From Saprospiraceae bacterium (GTDB lineage: Bacteria > Bacteroidota > Bacteroidia > Chitinophagales > Saprospiraceae): a DNA stretch of 64,000 nt. Made by a program: the position numbers and the translations under genes. Under the pieces are notes generated by a model. It saw nothing but the letters and a program-made list of their open reading frames with translations. It was not told the DNA's origin and searched no databases. Within the stretch, counting starts at the first letter, position 1. Each line of letters starts with the position of its first letter. Location of the stretch: assembly GCA_016787525.1 (NCBI GenBank), contig JAEUUP010000010.1, positions 1 through 64,000 of the forward strand, in the 5' to 3' direction. Below are positions 54,134 through 62,690 of this stretch, piece after piece.

Positions 54134-55135
54134 TCAATCCTTTGTCAAGTATCCATTGTCTCTCAGCCATTCATAGCTTTCTTTGATGGCAATACTGAGG
54201 GGGGTCTGAGGCAAATCAATCTCACGAACAGCTTTAGCAGCCGTAAAATAATGTTCATCGCAAGCGATTTGCGCCATTGGAAAACTGATATTGGGCAATG
54301 TTCCTCGCAGTTTCGCAAAAAATGTCAATATCAGAGCAAAAGCTTTGGTGACAAAAGCAGGAAAATAAATCTTCGGCGGCGGCACACCAATAGTATTAGC
54401 AATCAACGTGAAGGCTTCTTTATAGCTCAGGTTTTGATTGCCCAAAATATAGCTTTCACCAACCTTACCTTTTTCCAAAGCATTGACCACACCGCAAGCA
54501 GCATCTTTCACATAAATATAATTGCGTCCGCCGTTCGTATAGCCCGGCACTTTGCCTTGATAAAGATTGACTATCATCGCACCCGAGCTGGGCTTTACAT
54601 CATAAGGTCCGAGCATAAAAGTGGGATTCACGACAACCGCAGGGAGTTTGTCTTCTTTGACCGCTTTCATCAGTGCCAGATAAGCTTCGTATTTGCTGTC
54701 CATATAGTCCAAACCGTATTGTGCGCCACTGTAGGGTGTGCCTTCGTGTCCGGGGTTTTCTTTGCTGCCAAAACTAAACGTGTTGGCAGTGCCAATGAAA
54801 ACCAATCGCTCGACCTCGTTTTGCAAAGCCGCTTGGATGATATTGAGCGTGCCATCCAGATTGACCCGCCGAATGATTTCAGACCGTGCAGGCACAATCG
54901 TCGTATTGGCAGCTGCATGAATAATCAGAGAACACCCCTCAGTAGCGTGCGTGACATCGGCAGGATTGAGCAAATCACCGCGAAAAAAGGTGATATTTGG
55001 CAAGTCTTCAAGCGTTTTCGGCTGTCGTGTGGGTTCGATAAAAGCGCGGATTTCATAACCTCGATTCAGCAATTCGCGGACAATATTGTTGCCCAAAAAG
55101 CCATCTGCGCCTGTGAGTAATACTTTTTTTGTCAT
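54134..55135 (-). CDS. NAD-dependent epimerase/dehydratase (extended SDR)
   Basis: 333 aa. TGADGFLGNNIV (residues 7-18) is the extended-SDR cofactor motif. The catalytic YMDSK (about 148) has Tyr and Lys, and the region continues with VVNPTFMLGPYD, typical of dihydroflavonol-reductase/3-beta-HSD types that reduce ketones or act on steroid- and flavonoid-like substrates. The substrate is unknown. Motif copies: 54192 (PLSIAIKE, near the C-terminus) and 54935 (HATEGCS, early strand). Its C-terminal end is 36 bp from the convergent Rpn-like gene. Confidence 0.89.
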   Translation of the reverse strand: MTKKVLLTGADGFLGNNIVRELLNRGYEIRAFIEPTRQPKTLEDLPNITFFRGDLLNPADVTHATEGCSLIIHAAANTTIVPARSEIIRRVNLDGTLNIIQAALQNEVERLVFIGTANTFSFGSKENPGHEGTPYSGAQYGLDYMDSKYEAYLALMKAVKEDKLPAVVVNPTFMLGPYDVKPSSGAMIVNLYQGKVPGYTNGGRNYIYVKDAACGVVNALEKGKVGESYILGNQNLSYKEAFTLIANTIGVPPPKIYFPAFVTKAFALILTFFAKLRGTLPNISFPMAQIACDEHYFTAAKAVREIDLPQTPLSIAIKESYEWLRDNGYLTKD

Positions 55136-55261
55136 TTGTTATTCGTTATCGGTGTATTGATAACACGTAATGGGTGTTGGTTTTTCATACGTTTTTAAGA
55201 TATTGGTGTCGCGGGTCAAAGACCCATTTAATAGTGGATTTCGGTGAAAAAACCGAAATCA

Positions 55262-55296
55262 GCACGTTCGCTTTTTAGATTAATGATAGAGCTTAA
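55262..55296 (+). repeat. 35-bp dispersed repeat, copy 1
   Basis: CACGTTCGCTTTTTAGATTA...GATAGAGCTTAA also occurs at 56617-56651 with about five differences. Lies in the 275-bp gap 55136-55410, which also holds a small hairpin (about 55239-55262) and an exact motif (55340). Confidence 0.6.
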
Positions 55297-55410
55297 CTTA
55301 ACTAATACCAGTGGGGTATTTCTTGAAATTCCGCACATACCCCTCAGTATAGACCTTGGTTTTGTACGAAATTTCACTTTTTACACAGTCTTACTCATAT
55401 TAATCAGCGG

Positions 55411-55929
55411 TTAATCAATATACACAACATAGGGCATTTTAGACTCCAAGCATTTTAAGAAAATTTTATCTTTCAACAATTGAAGCATAAAGATATTGAA
55501 CTCATTATCAAGATAGGTATCGTTTTCGTATAGGAATAACGAAAAGAATATTCTATCTTTATCTATCATTTTAATAAAGCTTAGCTCTCCTCCATATTTA
55601 ACTAATAAATCCGTTTTTTCTGATTTGAGATTTTCTATCATTAAATCAATAAGTTGAATAGCATCATTTAGCATAACTGTACTAAATGAAACCAACTCAG
55701 AATCTACCAATTCATTGTTTTTTCGCTTGAAAAGAGGAAATAATGAGTCAATATCTACCCAATTTTGAGCAATTTCATTGAAAGAATTTGTTGAGAAACT
55801 CGCCTCAAATAAAGAGATAAACTTTTCATAACTTAGTTCTTTTGCATAATATAAGAGCATCAACCAATCTCCAAAATAAATCCTAACGCTATTATCGGCT
55901 ATTTCAAAATTAAAATATCGTTGACCCAT
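55411..55929 (-). CDS. Hypothetical cytosolic protein (172 aa)
   Basis: No signal peptide, no family recognised. Begins GQRYFNFEIADNSVRIYFGDWLMLLYYAKEL, then mixed helix/strand, charged and acidic (SFSTVMLNDAIQLIDLMIEN). Low-G+C composition and position at the edge of the repeat-rich 56-57 kb region suggest accessory DNA. It could be a small immunity or effector-type protein, but nothing in the sequence proves it. Confidence 0.6.
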   Translation of the reverse strand: MGQRYFNFEIADNSVRIYFGDWLMLLYYAKELSYEKFISLFEASFSTNSFNEIAQNWVDIDSLFPLFKRKNNELVDSELVSFSTVMLNDAIQLIDLMIENLKSEKTDLLVKYGGELSFIKMIDKDRIFFSLFLYENDTYLDNEFNIFMLQLLKDKIFLKCLESKMPYVVYID

Positions 55930-56091
55930 GATTTTTATTTTAATTTATTTCTAATCAATTCTTTTTAGCCGTACCCGCTGAACTAAGTCTTTCCCATTAC
56001 TTACACTAAATAGCACTGCACAGCACCGCTCGCTTCAGCCTCCAGCCTGAAGCATTTTATTCGCACGTCCTGCTCGGCAAACCTCTTCCTA

Positions 56092-56436
56092 AAAACACCC
56101 CACAAAGCTACAACAAACGTCCGACACTGCTGGGTTCGATGTTTGATCTGCTGCGAGTTTTATTGCATACGTTGTAGCGTCTATTGCATAAGTTATAGCG
56201 TCTATTGCATAAGTTATAGCGTCTATTGCATAAGTTATAGCGTCTATTGCATAAGTTGTAGCGTCTATTGCATAAGTTATAGCGTCTATTGCATAAGTTG
56301 TAGCGTCTATTGCATAAGTTGTAGCGTCTATTGCATACGCTGTAGCGGCTATCGCATACGCTGTAGCGGCTGGTAGACCTACTGTTTCCTAGTCTTTCAA
56401 AACACCCTACAAAGCTACAACAAACGTCCGACACTG
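56092..56436. repeat. 21-bp tandem array bounded by 38-bp direct repeats
   Basis: Nine to ten units of 21 bp (GTTGTAGCGTCTATTGCATAA with small changes, units at 56171, 56192 and so on to 56339) fill about 56162-56371. The array is bracketed by a 38-bp direct repeat (56092-56129 and 56399-56436) differing at one or two bases. Both strands are open across the array because 21 is a multiple of three (minus: R-R-Y-N-L-C-N heptads; plus: Y-C-I-S-Y-S-V). I consider it non-coding. The 973-bp gap 55930-56902 otherwise contains only repeats, motif copies 56507 and 56744, and a terminator. Confidence 0.8.
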
Positions 56437-56437
56437 T

Positions 56438-56475
56438 CCGATCCGAAGGATTCCTTTGGAAATGACTCCTTTGGA
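56438..56475 (-). repeat. Long-form palindromic element, copy f (degenerate)
   Basis: On the minus strand: CTCCAAAGGAGTCATTTCC, then a further AAAGGAATCCTTCGGAT and GGACAGTG. Two long-form-like hairpins seem fused; the outer CCCCT is lost. Confidence 0.45.
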
Positions 56476-56616
56476 GCTGTTTTCAGCCTTTTCACCGAAT
56501 GCTTCTATACTGAGGGGTCTCTTATTGCTTGGATTTGTAAGACCAAGAATAGTATTTGGAACCGCTCACGAGCAGGTGCATTTTGGGGAACACCCTGTGT
56601 CAGCAGAGCTCTTCTG

Positions 56617-56651
56617 ACACGTTCATTTTTTAGCTTAACGATAGAGCTTAA
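56617..56651 (+). repeat. 35-bp dispersed repeat, copy 2
   Basis: Pairs with 55262-55296; ends in GATAGAGCTTAA in both. Confidence 0.6.
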
Positions 56652-56701
56652 TTATGCCTAGCGAGATTGCCGCATTTTCTGCTTGACGAGGGAGTTAGCA
56701 A

Positions 56702-56732
56702 CCGCCCTTGTAAAGTGTTTTTGCAAGGGCGG
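56702..56732 (+). terminator. GC-rich hairpin before the propeller gene
   Basis: Arms 56702-56710 (CCGCCCTTG) and 56724-56732 pair perfectly; a short T-run follows at 56735. Exact motif at 56744 immediately after. Confidence 0.65.
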
Positions 56733-56902
56733 TATGTTTTACCCCCCTCAGTATTTTCACCTTTAAACAAGCGTTTTTATCCTCCTTTCACGCCACAAAT
56801 AGCAATATTTACAATCCTGTTACATTCTTTTACACTTATTCCCTTTGGGGCTTTGACAAAACGGATACTTTTACCCCGTTCTTTTTATAAACTATAAAAA
56901 TT

Positions 56903-57967
56903 ATGATGACATTGAACAAAATATTACTTTTTAGCTTTTTGGCTATTTTTACTTCCTGCAACGGACAAGAAAAAACAAATACATCTAAGGATTCCAATGC
57001 TTCTAAACTAAGCCCAACTGTCATAAGTAGTTTTAAGCCCATTCCTTTAGCTCCTGATTTTGACACAACCTTAGTCAGTCAATATATCCGAAGTATTTTT
57101 CAGGATACCAAAGGGCATTTATGGTTCGGTACAATCGGCCAAGGCGTAGTTAGGTATGACCAAAAAACATTGAGGTACTTTTCCAACCCTGATGGTTTTA
57201 TTAACACCTCTGTTTTTGCCATTAATGAAGATAAAAAGGGTAATCTTTGGTTTGGGACTGACGCGGGCGTTTATAAATATGATGGCAAAACCTTTAGAAA
57301 TTACAATCAAAAAGATGGTTTGAACTCCATTGATATAACGCGAAAAGGCATCCTTGTGGACAAGTCGGGTACGATTTGGGTAGGCACACACGGCGGCGTT
57401 TACCGATATGACCCCGCTTCGGATAGTTTTTCATTATTTCAACAACTTCCGCCTATCAATGTGGCGGGTATTATGGAAGCCCAAAACGGCAATATTTGGT
57501 TTGCGTCTTCTAATAAAGGTGTTTTTCGCTATAATGGTAAAACAATTACGAATATTGCAGAAAAGGAAGGTTTAGGCGAAAACTATGCGGGCGGCATCGC
57601 AGAGGATAAAGATGGTAATATGTGGTTCACGATGAAGAACGGCATTTGCAAATATGATGGAAAAACCTTTACGGAATACACCGCCAAAGATGGCTTAGGT
57701 GGAACAGAGTTTTGGGGCATCATTATAGAACGGTCAGGTATTATTTGGGTGACAGCACGTGGAAGTACCACAAGATTTGACCCCTCGCTCGACAAAACTG
57801 ACCCAAAGGCATTTACCGTTTTCACCCCCAACGACGGACTCAATTGTTGTGTTCAAAGTATGTTTCAAGACAAATCAGGTAATATGTGGTGGGGTGCAGG
57901 ATCAGGTCTTTATCGGTTTGATGGCAAACGGTTTTATCAAGTTAAGAAGAAAGGGCCTTGGAAATAG
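56903..57967 (+). CDS. Lipoprotein beta-propeller (Reg_prop repeats)
   Basis: 354 aa. Lipobox IFTSC after a hydrophobic signal (about residue 19). The mature part is a series of about six Reg_prop-type repeats with GHLWFGTIGQGVVRYD, GNLWFGTDAGVYKYDGKTFRNY, GTIWVGTHGGVYRYD, GNIWFASSNKGVFRYNGKT, GNMWFTMKNGICKYDGKTF and GNMWWGAGSGLYRFDGKRFY, as in the sensor halves of hybrid two-component systems. Here the propeller stands alone as a surface or periplasmic lipoprotein, so it may bind a ligand for signalling or transport. First of three genes in a row (propeller, DUF2911, S41 peptidase), with 54 bp to the second; the motif at 57973 is in that gap. Confidence 0.88.
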   Translation: MMTLNKILLFSFLAIFTSCNGQEKTNTSKDSNASKLSPTVISSFKPIPLAPDFDTTLVSQYIRSIFQDTKGHLWFGTIGQGVVRYDQKTLRYFSNPDGFINTSVFAINEDKKGNLWFGTDAGVYKYDGKTFRNYNQKDGLNSIDITRKGILVDKSGTIWVGTHGGVYRYDPASDSFSLFQQLPPINVAGIMEAQNGNIWFASSNKGVFRYNGKTITNIAEKEGLGENYAGGIAEDKDGNMWFTMKNGICKYDGKTFTEYTAKDGLGGTEFWGIIIERSGIIWVTARGSTTRFDPSLDKTDPKAFTVFTPNDGLNCCVQSMFQDKSGNMWWGAGSGLYRFDGKRFYQVKKKGPWK

Positions 57968-58021
57968 TTTTAATACTGAGGGGGGGCAAAAAATGTGTTT
58001 ATTCAAAATCAATTTTTATAA

Positions 58022-58894
58022 ATGAAAAATATTGTATTAGTTTTAATCTTAGCACTGGTCAATTCCCAAATTAATGGACAGGACACGGATTTTCCTTATC
58101 CTTCATTTAGTCCGAAAGGGAATATTGCTCAAACGGTCGGCAACACGTTGATAGAAGTTGAATACGAAAGACCCTCGGTTCGAAAAAGACAAATTTTTGG
58201 CGGATTGGTGCCGTGGAATAAGGTGTGGCGAACTGGGGCGGGCAATTGTACCAAAATCAAATTTGACAAAGATGTAAAAGTTGGCGGTCAAAATGTATCG
58301 GCTGGGAATTACTCATTATTCACCATTCCAAACACCAAAGATTGGGTTGTGATAATCAATAAAGATACAGGCTTATATGGCACTTCCCGTTATGATTTCA
58401 AAAAAGATGTGGCAAGATTCGTCGTCATTCCAAACGAATCAAGCCGTTTCTACGAAACATTAACGATTGATATTGAATTAATCGAACACAATGCAAAAAT
58501 GTATATTTCGTGGGCGAATACCCAAATTAGCTTTGATATTGAAACATCTACCAACGAAAACATTGAAAAGCTAATACGAGAGGAATTATTAACTGGAAAA
58601 AACAAAGTATCTGACAATTACGCAGGTGCTGCTGCTTATCTGGCTTTTCGAGGCAAAGATTTAACAAACGCATTGAAATTAGCTGACAAAGGCATAGAGC
58701 TTGACAAAAATAGTGAGTGGATTTACGTCATAAAGATGGAGATATACGAAAGTTTAAGGCTTTACGATAATGCCTTGGAAGAAATTAATCAATTACTAAC
58801 GATACTTAAAAGAAATAAAGAAGACCGTCGTGATGAAATTCAAAAAATGGAATCTGAATATGAACGGATAAATAAATTAAAGAAACAACCTTAG
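58022..58894 (+). CDS. DUF2911 exported protein
   Basis: 290 aa. Signal peptide (1-19, QINGQ). The DUF2911 domain covers about 25-175: FSPKGNIAQTVGNTLIEVEYERPSVRKRQIFGGLVPWNKVWRTGA, NYSLFTIPNTKDWVVIINKDTG, then a helical C-terminal part with TPR-like pairs (about 200-285; LADKGIELDKNSEWIY). DUF2911 is common in Bacteroidota secreted proteins; function unknown. Its start is 54 bp after the propeller gene and its stop 3 bp before the S41 peptidase start, so the three are cotranscribed. Confidence 0.88.
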   Translation: MKNIVLVLILALVNSQINGQDTDFPYPSFSPKGNIAQTVGNTLIEVEYERPSVRKRQIFGGLVPWNKVWRTGAGNCTKIKFDKDVKVGGQNVSAGNYSLFTIPNTKDWVVIINKDTGLYGTSRYDFKKDVARFVVIPNESSRFYETLTIDIELIEHNAKMYISWANTQISFDIETSTNENIEKLIREELLTGKNKVSDNYAGAAAYLAFRGKDLTNALKLADKGIELDKNSEWIYVIKMEIYESLRLYDNALEEINQLLTILKRNKEDRRDEIQKMESEYERINKLKKQP

Positions 58895-58897
58895 TAC

Positions 58898-60655
58898 ATG
58901 ACCCACTTTTATGCAATTTTAATTTGCTGTTTGTTCTCTGCTTGCAGAAATAAGCCTATTTCTACGACTGTAGTTAATCATTTACAGCCCAATGAAATCA
59001 AGACTAAAAAATTATCCATTGTCGAAAAACTTAAAGAAAATGCGCATCTGCCCATTGAAGCACGGATAGCTTTTTATCATAAGCTCAAAAAAGAAAATTT
59101 GGCTTTATACGATTTTGGCAATGAGACAGAATTAACACTATATGGTTACTCGTTTTTATGGGAAAACAAGTTAAATGATGCTATTGCTATTTTTAAACTC
59201 ATTATTTCTGAATTTCCTCATTCGGCTAATGCTTATGACAGTATGGGTGAGGCATTTCTACAAGCAAAAGACAGTATTAAAGCACTTCAAAATTATGAGA
59301 AATCATTGTTGATGAACCCTGATAATTTTCACGCAGAAGATGTTATCGAGCAAATTAAATATCCAAATATTAAGCCTTTAACCGCAAAAGAAAAATTTTC
59401 AAAGGTTTATACTCAAAAAGAATATTGGGCAGATTTAGACCAATTGGGTCAAAAACTATTAGTTATTCATCCACATGCACTTAAATTTATTACGAAAGAC
59501 CAATTTTGGGAAAATATTGAGCGTAAAAAAGCATTGATTACTGAAAAAACGACCTATGCGGAATTTGCTTGGCATTGCAATGCCATCATTGCGAGTATAG
59601 GTTGCTCGCATACAGCTTCTTCTACGATGCAAAATGATTACCATGAATTTTCTATCTTACCATTAGAAAACAGTTTTCCATTGCAACTTAGATGTATAAA
59701 TAAGCAATTATTCGTCGTAAATCCGATGAATAATGCAGATAAGGTTAAAGTCAAAGACGAAATATTGAGTATAAATAGCGTTGAAACAGCAAAACTTATG
59801 TCAGATATTTCCGACCACATCGTTGCACAGGCTCATATTCAAACCTATAAAACACAACATTTCAACACCTATTTTGCGGCTTTGATACCCTACGCATTGG
59901 GTTTGCCACATACTTTTGAAATTGTCGTCAAAGGAAATAATGGTTCTATTAAATTGCACAAAGCCCAAAAGATGGCAACTGAATTATATGACCCCTCAGT
60001 AAACAGTTGTAAAAAAGACCTGTGTTTAGAAAACGTAGATGGAAAAACTGCTATTTTAACCATCTCGTCCTTCAATTATTATGAGTGGAACAATTATCCT
60101 GTTTTTAAATCTTTTATTGACAGCAGTATGAATGTTATCCATAATAAAAAAATTAAAAACCTTATTATTGATGTGCGCTACAATGGCGGCGGCTCTCAAT
60201 ATCCGAGCATTTATCTGCTTCAACACCTTATGAACAAACCTTTTACCTATTACTCAAAGGCAGAATTTGAAGGAAAAACTGATAAAATATATGGTGAAGA
60301 CCTTATTTACCCACTTGAAAATCGCTTTAAAGGAAAAGTTTATTTTCTGATAGATGGCAATGGAAACTCTACCACGGGGCATTTTATGAGTTTAGTGAAA
60401 GCGCACAATTTAGGAACAATCATAGGAGAGGAGTTGGGTTCAAACCAATTTTGTACGGCGGGACAAACGCTCTGTCGCTTGAATCATACAAAATTAGTCG
60501 TCTCGGTGGCGAATAATACGCATATATCCACGGCCACAAAATTGCCCGATGACAAAGGCATTCTCCCCGATATTTGTGTAACCCAAAGCATTGATGAGTA
60601 TTTAAACAAAGTTGACGCTGTAAAGGCTTATACACTTAAATTGATTAGGCAATAA
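58898..60655 (+). CDS. S41 family C-terminal processing peptidase-like lipoprotein
   Basis: 585 aa. A lipobox (FSACR) follows a short signal, so a membrane-anchored envelope protein. TPR-like repeats at about 65-150 (KLNDAIAIFKLIISEFPHSANAYDSMGEAFLQ). The S41 (tail-specific protease-like) catalytic region spans about 350-560, with LIIDVRYNGGGSQYPSI and VYFLIDGNGNSTTGHFMSLVKAHNLGTIIGEE. The expected Ser region appears as NGNSTTGHF, so the catalytic residues may be atypical. A 10-mer copy (59992) is read as DPSVNS. Last gene of the three-gene unit; followed by the 210-bp repeat. Confidence 0.85.
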   Translation: MTHFYAILICCLFSACRNKPISTTVVNHLQPNEIKTKKLSIVEKLKENAHLPIEARIAFYHKLKKENLALYDFGNETELTLYGYSFLWENKLNDAIAIFKLIISEFPHSANAYDSMGEAFLQAKDSIKALQNYEKSLLMNPDNFHAEDVIEQIKYPNIKPLTAKEKFSKVYTQKEYWADLDQLGQKLLVIHPHALKFITKDQFWENIERKKALITEKTTYAEFAWHCNAIIASIGCSHTASSTMQNDYHEFSILPLENSFPLQLRCINKQLFVVNPMNNADKVKVKDEILSINSVETAKLMSDISDHIVAQAHIQTYKTQHFNTYFAALIPYALGLPHTFEIVVKGNNGSIKLHKAQKMATELYDPSVNSCKKDLCLENVDGKTAILTISSFNYYEWNNYPVFKSFIDSSMNVIHNKKIKNLIIDVRYNGGGSQYPSIYLLQHLMNKPFTYYSKAEFEGKTDKIYGEDLIYPLENRFKGKVYFLIDGNGNSTTGHFMSLVKAHNLGTIIGEELGSNQFCTAGQTLCRLNHTKLVVSVANNTHISTATKLPDDKGILPDICVTQSIDEYLNKVDAVKAYTLKLIRQ

Positions 60656-60665
60656 GTATAATTTT

Positions 60666-60875
60666 ATAGCGACATTTAAAAGTGCTAAACACTCACTGTT
60701 TTTCGCTTCGCTCAAAATGCGTGCTTTGGAATAATCTTTTCAGAACGAAGTCCATTTTTGAGCTTGAAAAGCTCAAAAATGGACTTCGCTCTATAAAAAA
60801 TTATTTCTTTAACGAGGGAGCTTGCGACCAATGTTGTGTCTATTCTTAGCATTTGTCTATGGCGGTATCAAAGTG
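60666..60875. repeat. 210-bp dispersed repeat, copy 2
   Basis: Same length and about 90% identical to 46373-46582. The central inverted repeat is kept: inner stem GAAGTCCATTTTTGAG / CTCAAAAATGGACTTC differs from copy 1 by a base and its complement, so pairing is preserved. The outer stem has mismatches. It occupies most of the 373-bp gap 60656-61028; a 10-mer motif (60956) lies near the next gene. Confidence 0.8.
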
Positions 60876-61028
60876 AAGACACCTTATCCTCTGCTCTCCT
60901 CGCTTTTCAAGCATTCTCACATTTTAACATTTCTTTAATGCCTTTCTGCCGTATTTACTGAGGGGGTGCGACCCAAGTTTAGATGTCTCATAGAAAACAA
61001 TAATTCTTCACATCTAAAAAATAGGTCA

Positions 61029-61448
61029 ATGAAAAAGTACATACCACTTTTAGGCAGTTTGGCTGTTTTTTTCTTACTGTTTTCATCTTTTATTCTGCAA
61101 CATCAAAGCCATGCCGTCGCAAGCGAACACAGCACGCTATCCGATTTGTCCATCCAACAGTTGAGTTTTTGGCAAAAGGCGGCTTTGTTTTTCGGCGCAT
61201 CAGCCAGCACATCATGGTTCATGCACAGACACTATCGGCGGCATTATGGCGAAGGCTTGGGCTGTCTGGGCGTTTTGGGCATCATCATTTTAGGCGCGTT
61301 GGTGATTGCATTATTGCCATTGATTTTAGTAGCGGCCCTTGTGATGCTCATTTTTGGCATTCCATTCCCACGTTGGGGTGGCCGACGCTATGACCGCCGC
61401 GATCGTTATGACAGGTATCGGCACCATCATCGTCGCCGTCGGTGGTAG
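61029..61448 (+). CDS. Small membrane protein with a basic, His/Arg-rich tail
   Basis: 139 aa from ATG 61029. An N-terminal hydrophobic stretch (residues 1-25), a short polar segment, then two or three strongly hydrophobic helices (about 55-115, GLGCLGVLGIIILGALVIALLPLIL) and a C-terminal tail very rich in Arg/Tyr/His (RRYDRRDRYDRYRHHHRRRR). Unrelated to any family I know; the tail could bind nucleic acid, polyphosphate or metal ions. A strong terminator follows. Confidence 0.6.
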   Translation: MKKYIPLLGSLAVFFLLFSSFILQHQSHAVASEHSTLSDLSIQQLSFWQKAALFFGASASTSWFMHRHYRRHYGEGLGCLGVLGIIILGALVIALLPLILVAALVMLIFGIPFPRWGGRRYDRRDRYDRYRHHHRRRRW

Positions 61449-61461
61449 TGAATAATTCTCT

Positions 61462-61501
61462 AATTTTGAAGGGGCTTTTAATGTATTGCCCCTTCAAAAT
61501 T
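61462..61501. terminator. Bidirectional hairpin terminator
   Basis: Arms 61462-61475 and 61488-61501 pair over 14 bp (AATTTTGAAGGGGC), 12-nt loop. A and T tracts at the base of the stem suit both directions. Confidence 0.8.
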
Positions 61502-61545
61502 GCTCTATTTCAGCGGGCAAAAGCCTTGATTTTGAGCCAATAGGC

Positions 61546-61575
61546 TTTGATAGCAATAAGAATTGGTTATTTTTG
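61546..61575 (+). promoter_or_regulatory. Promoter TTTG-N18-TATTTTTG
   Basis: TTTG at 61546-61549 and TATTTTTG at 61568-61575, 18-nt spacer. The upstream in-frame ATG at 61486 precedes this promoter, so the ATG at 61627 is the real start. Confidence 0.6.
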
Positions 61576-61626
61576 CAAGAACAAACAAGACTCTTGTACC
61601 GACATATTAGAAAACGTATTGACAAA

Positions 61627-62631
61627 ATGGTAAACAAACATTCGAGCAAAGCCAGTAACTCATCCAAAAAGTCTATAACAAAGACCGCCAAAAAAGAAGG
61701 GAATATCTATGACAAGATTTTTAAAGAAAACGTTGAAAAAATTTTCCGCCCCTTGATTGAAAAACAGTTGGGTGCGAAAATTGCTAAAGCAACCCCTTTG
61801 AAGGAAAAAATGCAGACGACTGTGGAGTTAGAAATGGATTTTTTCTATGAAATCTTGACGGATACAGGAGAACAGTTTATCTTGCACTTAGAATTTGAAA
61901 GTGGCATCAACTACAATATGGTCTATCGAGTTGGTGAATATCACAGCATGGCATTGCGTCGCTACAAATTAGACATTCGACACATTGTCGTGTATCTCGG
62001 TGAAGAGCCGCCACCGATGCGCACACAACTCAAGCCTGAGGAAATTTATACAGGTTTCGATTTGTTGAATGTTCAGGGCTTGGATACAAACCAATTATTG
62101 AGTTCGCAAGTGCCAGAGGTTGTATTAATTGCAGTGCTGTCCAATTATCCCAAAGAAGAAGCAGAGCGAGTTCTGCGCCAAATTATTCTCAACTTAAAGC
62201 AGCTTGTCAAACACAAAAGGACTTTAAAAAAGTATTTGAATCAGTTGATGATGCTCTCACGACTGCGCAAAATAGAAGAGTTAACAATTAAAATTACAGA
62301 AGAAATGCCTATACATTATAATATCGAAACGGATGCGCTTTATTTAAAAGGCTCGGAAAAAGGTAAACTCGAAGGTAAACTCGAAGAAGCTGCAAAAAAA
62401 GATTATCTTTTTGTTTCTAATCTTTTAACGAATACCGATTTTGATGATGAAAAAATAGCAAATTTAGCCAATGTAACCTTGGCATTCGTACAACAAGTGA
62501 AGGGAGAAAGCGCTGATTTAATCCAAATTAGCCCTTATTTGCAAGAGGCTAATTTCGATGATGAAAAAATAGCACGTTTAACCAATGTCTCTCTCGCATT
62601 TATTAAAAAAATACGGTTGATATTTTCGTGA
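61627..62631 (+). CDS. Rpn/YhgA-type PD-(D/E)XK family protein
   Basis: 334 aa from ATG 61627. Ser/Lys-rich start (NKHSSKASNSSKKSITK), then a nuclease-like core: YDKIFKENVEKIFRPLIEKQLG, TVELEMDFFYEILTDTGEQFILHLEFES with acidic residues placed like the E-x-K core, and AVLSNYPKEEAERVLRQIILNLKQL. Family members promote recombination or are exapted from transposases; role here unknown. The C-terminus has two similar helix units (NTDFDDEKIANLANVTLAFVQ and EANFDDEKIARLTNVSLAFIK), also seen in the gene at 53081. The stop is 6 bp from a motif-bearing hairpin. Confidence 0.8.
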   Translation: MVNKHSSKASNSSKKSITKTAKKEGNIYDKIFKENVEKIFRPLIEKQLGAKIAKATPLKEKMQTTVELEMDFFYEILTDTGEQFILHLEFESGINYNMVYRVGEYHSMALRRYKLDIRHIVVYLGEEPPPMRTQLKPEEIYTGFDLLNVQGLDTNQLLSSQVPEVVLIAVLSNYPKEEAERVLRQIILNLKQLVKHKRTLKKYLNQLMMLSRLRKIEELTIKITEEMPIHYNIETDALYLKGSEKGKLEGKLEEAAKKDYLFVSNLLTNTDFDDEKIANLANVTLAFVQQVKGESADLIQISPYLQEANFDDEKIARLTNVSLAFIKKIRLIFS

Positions 62632-62637
62632 AGTATC

Positions 62638-62675
62638 CCCTCAGTATCGCTCAATTTCAATCGCGATACTGAGAA
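62638..62675. terminator. Hairpin with a 11-mer in one arm
   Basis: Arms 62640-62650 (CTCAGTATCGC) and 62663-62673 pair over 11 bp; loop 12 nt. The left arm continues from CCCC (exact motif at 62637-62647); the right arm is a half-copy. Between convergent genes. Confidence 0.7.
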
Positions 62676-62690
62676 GAATTTTACAATCCA

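Noticed and set aside
56162-56371. CRISPR array.
   Set aside because: No spacers between units and no cas genes; a simple 21-bp tandem repeat.
56108-56434. 108-aa minus-strand protein of RRYNLCN heptads, and a plus-strand YCISYSV version.
   Set aside because: A 21-bp repeat keeps all frames open, there is no signal or conserved domain, and both strands look equally coding.
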